Below are positions 58,220 to 64,000 of a stretch of DNA of 64,000 bases, one piece after another. The translations under genes were made by a program, and so were the position numbers. The stretch comes from an uncultured Kangiella sp. (GTDB lineage: Bacteria > Pseudomonadota > Gammaproteobacteria > Enterobacterales > Kangiellaceae): assembly GCA_947503345.1 (NCBI GenBank), contig CANNCW010000002.1, positions 1 to 64,000 on the forward strand, written 5' to 3'. A model generated the notes under the pieces. It was not told the origin of the DNA. It ran no database searches and was given only the letters and a program-made list of their open reading frames with translations. The number at the start of each line of letters is the position of its first letter. Within the stretch, counting starts at the first letter, position 1.

Positions 58220-59398
58220 ATGTCAAAAGCATTATTAGAGCACTGGGATGACATCCTATTATTAGATGAGCAATTAACGGAAGAAGAGCGCATGATCCGT
58301 GATGCGGCGCGTGATTATTGTCAAGAAAAGCTTATGCCACGTGTATTAGAAGCCAACCGTAATGAAATCTTCGATCGTGAAATTATGACTGAGTTGGGCG
58401 AGTTGGGTTTACTAGGCTCTACTATCGATGGTTATGGCTGTGCAGGTGCTTCATACGTTGCTTACGGTTTAGTGGCTCGTGAAGTTGAGCGTGTTGATTC
58501 TGGCTATCGTTCTGCTTTATCCGTTCAATCTAGCTTAGTGATGCACCCTATCAATGCTTACGGTACTGAAGCACAAAAAGAAAAATTCTTGCCAAAACTT
58601 GCGACAGGCGAATGGGTTGGTTGTTTTGGTCTAACTGAGCCTGATTCAGGTTCTGATCCAGCAAGCATGAAGACACGCGCTAAGAAAGTTGATGGTGGCT
58701 ATATCTTAACGGGTAACAAAATGTGGATCACTAATTCACCAATCGCTGACGTATTCGTAGTTTGGGCGAAAGATGATGACGGCGATATTCGTGGCTTTGT
58801 TTTAGAAAAGGGCATGGAAGGCTTATCGGCCCCAAAAATTGAAGGGAAATTCTCACTAAGAGCTTCTATAACAGGTGAAATCGTTATGGACGAGGTGTTT
58901 GTACCAGAAGAAAATAAATTCCCTGAAATAAAAGGCTTGAGCGGTCCGTTTGGTTGTTTAAACGTAGCGCGTTACGGCATTTCTTGGGGTGCATTAGGCG
59001 CAGCAGAATTTTGTTGGCATGCTGCACGTCAATATGGTCTTGAACGTAAGCAATTTAACAAGCCATTAGCATCTATGCAGTTATTCCAAAAGAAATTAGC
59101 AGATATGCAAACAGAAATCACTTTAGGTTTACAGGGTGCATTAAGAGTAGGCCGTCTAATTGATGAAAAAGCTTTCAAACCTGAAATGATTTCTCTAGTG
59201 AAGCGTAATTCTTGTGGCAAGGCACTTGATATAGCTCGTATGGCGCGTGATATGCACGGTGGTAATGGTATCGCCGATGAATTCCATGTGATCCGTCACT
59301 CGATGAACCTTGAAGCAGTGAATACTTATGAAGGTACTCATGATATTCATGCCTTAATTCTTGGTCGTTCACAAACTGGCCTGCAAGCGTTTATGTAA
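58220..59398 (+). CDS. gcdH: Glutaryl-CoA dehydrogenase
   Basis: A 392-residue acyl-CoA dehydrogenase flavoprotein. It has [32 protein letters not shown], and the catalytic Glu in [16 protein letters not shown], the signature of GcdH. The enzyme oxidises and decarboxylates glutaryl-CoA to crotonyl-CoA in lysine and tryptophan breakdown. It is a single gene with its own terminator. The saccharopine dehydrogenase-like gene at 27.0 kb could feed the same route. Confidence 0.94.
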   Translation: MSKALLEHWDDILLLDEQLTEEERMIRDAARDYCQEKLMPRVLEANRNEIFDREIMTELGELGLLGSTIDGYGCAGASYVAYGLVAREVERVDSGYRSALSVQSSLVMHPINAYGTEAQKEKFLPKLATGEWVGCFGLTEPDSGSDPASMKTRAKKVDGGYILTGNKMWITNSPIADVFVVWAKDDDGDIRGFVLEKGMEGLSAPKIEGKFSLRASITGEIVMDEVFVPEENKFPEIKGLSGPFGCLNVARYGISWGALGAAEFCWHAARQYGLERKQFNKPLASMQLFQKKLADMQTEITLGLQGALRVGRLIDEKAFKPEMISLVKRNSCGKALDIARMARDMHGGNGIADEFHVIRHSMNLEAVNTYEGTHDIHALILGRSQTGLQAFM

Positions 59399-59424
59399 GC
59401 GTTTTAAAACCTGATTTCGTATAG

Positions 59425-59452
59425 AAAAGGAGCTGTCAGGCTCCTTTTTTTA
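59425..59452 (+). terminator. Terminator of gcdH
   Basis: AAAAGGAGC (59425-59433) pairs with GCTCCTTTT (59440-59448) around TGTCAG, with the T run continuing to 59451. Confidence 0.9.
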
Positions 59453-59625
59453 TGCTTTAATACAAAAAAAGGATATGCCGAAAATAGTAAAAAGGGATAA
59501 AAACTGGAATTGTCACACTTTTTCACATTCTTTCTCTTGTAATTTACTTAGATTTACGCAACCTTAGTCCTATTGATGCGTCTTAATGGTAGAGAAGCAT
59601 TTACCGTTAAAATTAAAGGTATTGA

Positions 59626-61836
59626 ATGAAGTTTAAACAAAATATAATTAAATCCACGTTAATAGCTATTCAAGTGGCTTTGGGTGTGACCTCAACTTCT
59701 GTATTAGCTGAGAAAGCGGCTAATGCAGAAACTCAAGTGAATTTAGAAGCTAGTGAATATCAAATTCCTAAGTCTGCTAGTGAGCAAATGGAACCTGATG
59801 ATAACTTACGACGAGTAGGGCAGATTAATACTTCTATTTTAATGCAATTGCATTATCAGCATCCTCTATTTGATAACAAGTTATCGAAAGAATCATTTAA
59901 GCAAATGATCAAAATGTTTGATCGCAATCGTAGCTATTTTCTGGCTTCCGATGTTGAGCAGTTCAAGGCTTTCGAACGTAAATTTGATGATGCTATTCGT
60001 ACAGGCAGAATTGAACTGGCTTATGATTTTTTTGAGTTATACGAAAAGCGTTATCGCGAACGTAATAGTTTTGCTTTAAAGCTACTTGAAGCTCCTTTTG
60101 ATTTCGATAAAGAAGAAGATTTTAAATTTGATCGTCAAGAAAGCGATTGGTTTGTTAGCCCCAAAGAACAAGATGAATATTGGAGGCAAAAAGTAAAACA
60201 TGATGCTTTGAACTTAAAGCTTGCCGATCAAACCGATGAAGAAATCAAACAGAAACTTACCAAACGTTATCGTAGCAATATTCGTCGGATGGCACAGACC
60301 AACAGCGAAGATGTGTTTGGATTTTTTATGAATGCGATAAATGCATCCATCGATCCTCATACCACTTATTATACACCTCGCCAATTTGAAGACTTTAATA
60401 TAAACATGAGTTTAAAGTTACAAGGCATTGGTGCAGTTTTAACACAGGAAGATGAATTCACTAAGATCGTTCGTATCGTTAATAAAGGTCCTGCTCAGAA
60501 ATCGGGACAAATTTTTAAAGACGATAAAATTGTTGGTGTTGCTCAAGGCGAACGCGGTGAAATGGTGGACGTTATTGGTTGGCGTAATAGCGATGTTGTT
60601 GATTTGATACGTGGCGAAGCGGGCTCAGTAGTTAGATTACAAGTTATCCCTCATACGAGTGGCGGTGATGCAACCACCAAAGTAGTTAGGCTAATTCGTG
60701 AAGAAATTAAACTAGAAGACCAAGCCGCTAAAGCGGATGTATTAGAAATTAAACAAAATGGTAAAAACGTAAAGTATGGTGTGATTGAATTACCATCCTT
60801 TTATGCACAAACGGTCGCTTCCAGTTCAGGTGGTAATGAAGTTACTAGTACCACGTCTGATGTAAAAAGATTAATTGGTGAGCTTAAAAAAGAAAATGTT
60901 CAAGGCTTAATCATTGATCTACGTAACAATGGCGGAGGTTCCTTAACTGAAGCCGTTGATATGACAGGCTTGTTTATTGATAAAGGTCCTGTGGTTCAAG
61001 GCAAAGACTTTGAAGGCAACGTTAGAGTGTTAAGGGACACTGATGGCAAAACTTTTTACGAAGGTCCTTTAGCTGTGATGGTTAATAGTGGTAGCGCTTC
61101 AGCTTCAGAAATTTTCGCTGGTGCTATTCAAGACTATGGGCGCGGTATTGTTGTTGGCGAAAACACCTTTGGCAAGGGCACCGTTCAAACTATTAGAGAA
61201 CTTAGCAGGCTTGTTAGAAATCCTGAATCAGAAATGGGTGCTTTAAAGTTTACTATTGAAAAGTTCTATCGAGTTACTGGAGAAAGTACTCAACTAGAAG
61301 GCGTTAAACCTGACATTAGTTTTCCAAGCTTTTACGATTTAAAAGAGCATGGAGAAGCGTCATATGATAATGCTTTGAGCTGGGATACCATTGAAACCAC
61401 TAATTTTGATCCTAATAATGCTATTAGTAGTTATATTCCTTACTTGTCAAAGGTTCATCAACAAAGAGCGGCTAATGAAAAGCAGTTTTCAAACTTGTTA
61501 GACGATGTAGCTCATATTAAAGCAGAGCGTGATAAAAAGAGTATCTCTTTAAATTATAAAAAGCGTCTAGCCGATCGCTTGAAATCTGAGGAGAAAACTC
61601 TTAATCGAGCTAATGCAAAAAGAGTTGCGCAAAATCGCAAGCCTTTCAAAGATCTTGATGCTTATGAGGAATACCTAAAAGAGCAAGATGAAATTAACCG
61701 TAACTTAAAAGGCATTAATTTTGATGATGACTTTTTACTACATGAAACTGCTAACATTTTGGCTGATTTGGTAGAAATTCAGTCTAATCCAGATTTGGCT
61801 AAAATTAGCGAAATTACTAAAGATAAAATCAATTAA
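59626..61836 (+). CDS. prc: Tail-specific protease Prc
   Basis: A 736-residue periplasmic S41 protease with an N-terminal signal (about residues 1-28). A helical N-terminal domain is followed by a PDZ domain (about 255-340, LKLQGIGAVLTQ), then the catalytic core with S492 (GSASASE), D503 and K517 (FGKGTVQ), spaced as in E. coli Prc (S, +11 D, +25 K), and a long helical C-terminal domain. It trims or degrades envelope proteins such as MepS and penicillin-binding protein 3. AAAGG lies 7 nt before the ATG. It is transcribed alone. Confidence 0.96.
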   Translation: MKFKQNIIKSTLIAIQVALGVTSTSVLAEKAANAETQVNLEASEYQIPKSASEQMEPDDNLRRVGQINTSILMQLHYQHPLFDNKLSKESFKQMIKMFDRNRSYFLASDVEQFKAFERKFDDAIRTGRIELAYDFFELYEKRYRERNSFALKLLEAPFDFDKEEDFKFDRQESDWFVSPKEQDEYWRQKVKHDALNLKLADQTDEEIKQKLTKRYRSNIRRMAQTNSEDVFGFFMNAINASIDPHTTYYTPRQFEDFNINMSLKLQGIGAVLTQEDEFTKIVRIVNKGPAQKSGQIFKDDKIVGVAQGERGEMVDVIGWRNSDVVDLIRGEAGSVVRLQVIPHTSGGDATTKVVRLIREEIKLEDQAAKADVLEIKQNGKNVKYGVIELPSFYAQTVASSSGGNEVTSTTSDVKRLIGELKKENVQGLIIDLRNNGGGSLTEAVDMTGLFIDKGPVVQGKDFEGNVRVLRDTDGKTFYEGPLAVMVNSGSASASEIFAGAIQDYGRGIVVGENTFGKGTVQTIRELSRLVRNPESEMGALKFTIEKFYRVTGESTQLEGVKPDISFPSFYDLKEHGEASYDNALSWDTIETTNFDPNNAISSYIPYLSKVHQQRAANEKQFSNLLDDVAHIKAERDKKSISLNYKKRLADRLKSEEKTLNRANAKRVAQNRKPFKDLDAYEEYLKEQDEINRNLKGINFDDDFLLHETANILADLVEIQSNPDLAKISEITKDKIN

Positions 61837-61850
61837 TTCTTTATGAGTTT

Positions 61851-61876
61851 AAAAGGCCAGCATTAGCTGGCTTTTT
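61851..61876 (+). terminator. Terminator of prc
   Basis: GCCAGC and GCTGGC (61856-61861 and 61866-61871) with an ATTA loop, preceded by AAAAG and followed by five T. Confidence 0.88.
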
Positions 61877-61944
61877 ACTTTTATTTTTCAATAAATATAG
61901 GTATGGTGCTTTTCGATAAGCTATTCTATTTAGGGTGTAAAATA

Positions 61945-64000
61945 ATGATAAGTCGTTTATTGACTATTTTAATAATATTAATTCCGTTTAATTTAAATGC
62001 CGCTATCGTGCAAAGTAAAGGTAATTACGAAGATAAATTTCGCCAGTTAGAGGAAGTGTTGCCTACTCCAAACGATTACCGTAATGCTGCCGGTGAACCC
62101 GGCCGTGATTATTGGCAACAAAAAGTTGATTATAAAATTGACGTATCTTTAGATGAAGCGAAACGAATTCTTACCGCAAAGCAAAAAGTTACTTATCACA
62201 ACCAATCTCCTTACGCACTAAAATACCTTTGGTTGCAATTAGAACAAAACAAATTTCGTGAAGACTCTATTGCAAGCCGATCCGCTGATTTTGGCGGAAT
62301 AGGTCGTCGTGGACCAAGTAGTTCGGCTCCAAGTAGCGATAAAGCTGCAAAGATCAGCTACGGAGCTTTACGAGCACAACAGTGGTTAGATGACCACGAC
62401 ATAGGTTATAAAATAAGTAATGTAAAAGACAGCAATGGTACGCCATTGAAATACCTAATTAACAGTGCACAGATGCGAATTGATTTACCAAAGCCATTAA
62501 AAACTGGTGAATCTTTTGAGTTTAGCCTTGATTATCGATATCAATTGCTAGAAGAAAATGCTGTTTCAGCACGTGCAGGTTATGAGCATTTTCCGGATGA
62601 TGCGAGAAAGGGCGGGAATGATATTTTCTTGGTGGCACAGTGGTTCCCTCGCTTGGCCAGTTATTCAGATTATGAAGCCTGGCATAACAAAGAGTTTTTA
62701 GGTCGCGGTGAGTTTACTTTAGAGTTTGGTGACTATGATGTCTCAATAACAGTTCCTGCCGATCATATCGTCGCATCTACTGGTGTTTTAACTAATGATG
62801 GTGATGTTCTTACAGCAAAGCAGCGTCAACGTTTAAAAAATGCTGAAAATGCTAAACGACCAGTATTTATCGTAACGGCTGAAGAAGCTTTGGAGAATGA
62901 GCGAGTAGGTTCTGACAGGACCAAAACTTGGAATTTTAAAGCTAAAAATGTTCGTGACTTTGCATGGGCGTCTTCAAGAAAGTTCATGTGGGATGCTAAA
63001 GGCTATCATCAAGATAGCGAAACTATGCCGATGGTAATGGCGATGTCTTTCTATCCAAAAGAAGGCGGTGACTTATGGAAGAAATACTCAACGGAGTCCG
63101 TTATTCATACCATGGAAGTTTATGGCCGATTTACTTTTGATTATCCTTACCCAACGTCCATAAGTGTTAATGGTCCTGTGGGTGGTATGGAATATCCCAT
63201 GATTACTTTTAATGGCCCTAGAACTACTTGGAATAAAGATGGAAGCCGTACTTATTCACAAGCTGAGAAGCGCTTTTTAATTGGCGTGGTGATTCATGAA
63301 GTGGGGCATAACTATTTCCCGATGATAGTAAATTCTGATGAGCGTCAATGGACTTGGATGGATGAAGGTTTAAATAGCTTTTTAGATGGTGTTGCGGGGC
63401 GTGAGTGGGATCCTAATATCCCATGGGGAGTAGAGCCTAGGGATATTACAGGTTATATGAAGTCTAATGTGCAGGTCCCGATTATGACTCAGTCTGATAG
63501 TGTTTTGCGATTAGGCCCCAATGCTTATACAAAACCTGCCGCAGCTTTAAATATTCTACGGGAGGTTATCCTTGGGCGTGAATTATTTGATTTTGCCTTT
63601 AAGGAATATTCAACTCGTTGGGAAAATAAAAGACCGACGCCAGCTGATTTCTTTAGAACCATGGAAGAAGCTTCGGGCGTAGATTTAGACTGGTTTTGGC
63701 GAGGTTGGTTTTATACAACAGATCACGTAGATATCTCAGTTGATAAAGTCTATAAGTTAAGGCTAGATACACAAAACCCTGACATTGAATTTGACTTACT
63801 AAGAAAAGAAGAGGCCGATAAACCAACTTCGCTTTTTGTAGAAAGAGAGCGTAAAGCGGGCAATAAAACATGGGTTGAGCGTAATGATGATATTAGGGAT
63901 TTCTATGATGATAATGATCGCTTTACGGTTACAAATAAAGAACGAAACAAATATCAGCAAAATTTAGCAAATTTAAAGCCTTGGGAAAGAAAAGCCCTAG
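61945..64000 (+). CDS. Exported M1-family zinc metallopeptidase, 3'-truncated by the window edge
   Basis: The frame is open from the ATG at 61945 to the end of the window, 685 complete codons with no stop. Residues 1-19 are a signal peptide (MISRLLTILIILIPFNLNA). The zinc site is H451-EVG-H455 with E474 in WMDEGLNSF, a HExxH-x18-E gluzincin. The substrate loop reads GPVGGMEYP in place of the usual GAMEN of aminopeptidase N. A beta-sandwich domain precedes the catalytic part. It is a periplasmic or secreted peptidase distinct from PepN. The prc terminator stands before it. Confidence 0.88.
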   Translation, partial: MISRLLTILIILIPFNLNAAIVQSKGNYEDKFRQLEEVLPTPNDYRNAAGEPGRDYWQQKVDYKIDVSLDEAKRILTAKQKVTYHNQSPYALKYLWLQLEQNKFREDSIASRSADFGGIGRRGPSSSAPSSDKAAKISYGALRAQQWLDDHDIGYKISNVKDSNGTPLKYLINSAQMRIDLPKPLKTGESFEFSLDYRYQLLEENAVSARAGYEHFPDDARKGGNDIFLVAQWFPRLASYSDYEAWHNKEFLGRGEFTLEFGDYDVSITVPADHIVASTGVLTNDGDVLTAKQRQRLKNAENAKRPVFIVTAEEALENERVGSDRTKTWNFKAKNVRDFAWASSRKFMWDAKGYHQDSETMPMVMAMSFYPKEGGDLWKKYSTESVIHTMEVYGRFTFDYPYPTSISVNGPVGGMEYPMITFNGPRTTWNKDGSRTYSQAEKRFLIGVVIHEVGHNYFPMIVNSDERQWTWMDEGLNSFLDGVAGREWDPNIPWGVEPRDITGYMKSNVQVPIMTQSDSVLRLGPNAYTKPAAALNILREVILGRELFDFAFKEYSTRWENKRPTPADFFRTMEEASGVDLDWFWRGWFYTTDHVDISVDKVYKLRLDTQNPDIEFDLLRKEEADKPTSLFVERERKAGNKTWVERNDDIRDFYDDNDRFTVTNKERNKYQQNLANLKPWERKAL

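Overview
The window is an AT-rich, densely coded stretch of a gammaproteobacterial chromosome. Several gene orders are classic for that class: cysZ/smc/zipA/ligA, rne facing rluC, recA-recX-alaS-csrA-tRNA-Ser-tRNA-Arg, and yceD-rpmF-plsX-fabHDG-acpP-fabF-pabC-mltG-tmk-holB-pilZ-ycfH. A bacterial SMC in place of MukB, a Pseudomonas-type PilZ, the RimK/RimB pair and the low GC suggest a marine Oceanospirillales/Kangiellaceae-like organism. That placement is inference, made without any database search.

Layout. 1-3 kb: the 3' end of a collagen-like repeat protein, then an exported LVIVD-repeat protein. 3-10.4 kb: cysZ, and the smc-zipA-ligA run for chromosome condensation, division and ligation. 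10.4-13.4 kb: a two-gene operon pairing a permuted NlpC/P60 enzyme with a 7TM-DISM diguanylate cyclase. 13.5-18.9 kb: rne with a long leader, then rluC, a HAD phosphatase and yaeQ. 18.9-26 kb: a periplasmic peroxiredoxin, an acetyltransferase, recA with a 49-residue membrane ORF before recX, alaS, csrA, and tRNA-Ser(GCT) plus two tRNA-Arg(ACG) in a duplicated segment. 25.7-39 kb: a mixed region with a voltage-gated channel, a saccharopine-dehydrogenase-like enzyme, ansA, sppA, fadH behind a FadR-like palindrome, a PAS-GGDEF protein, a dipeptidase, a hemolysin-III protein, rimB-rimK and an XRE-DUF805 fusion. 39-58 kb: the yceF/yceD-to-ycfH fatty-acid cluster. 58-64 kb: glutaryl-CoA dehydrogenase, the Prc protease and a truncated M1 metallopeptidase.

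The fatty-acid cluster is interrupted. Between fabD and fabG lies a 5.7-kb island: a TetR regulator, a diheme c-type cytochrome lipoprotein, a parallel beta-helix lipoprotein and a TonB-dependent receptor. The last two are divergent around a palindrome. The cytochrome/beta-helix pair belongs to a recurrent family pair of unknown function, and together with a receptor and a regulator it is the best candidate here for an undescribed system, possibly substrate uptake and envelope oxidation. Nested-hairpin repeats with a shared head and tail lie in the fabH-fabD and fabG-acpP gaps.

Other points of interest are a single-domain channel with a calcium-channel-like TLEGWT filter, promoters placed so that plsX, yceD and rluC mRNAs would be leaderless or nearly so, a roughly 470-nt rne leader, and several good TTG starts (fabF, pabC, the XRE gene, the DISM cyclase). 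No rRNA genes, CRISPR array, insertion sequence or integrase were seen.
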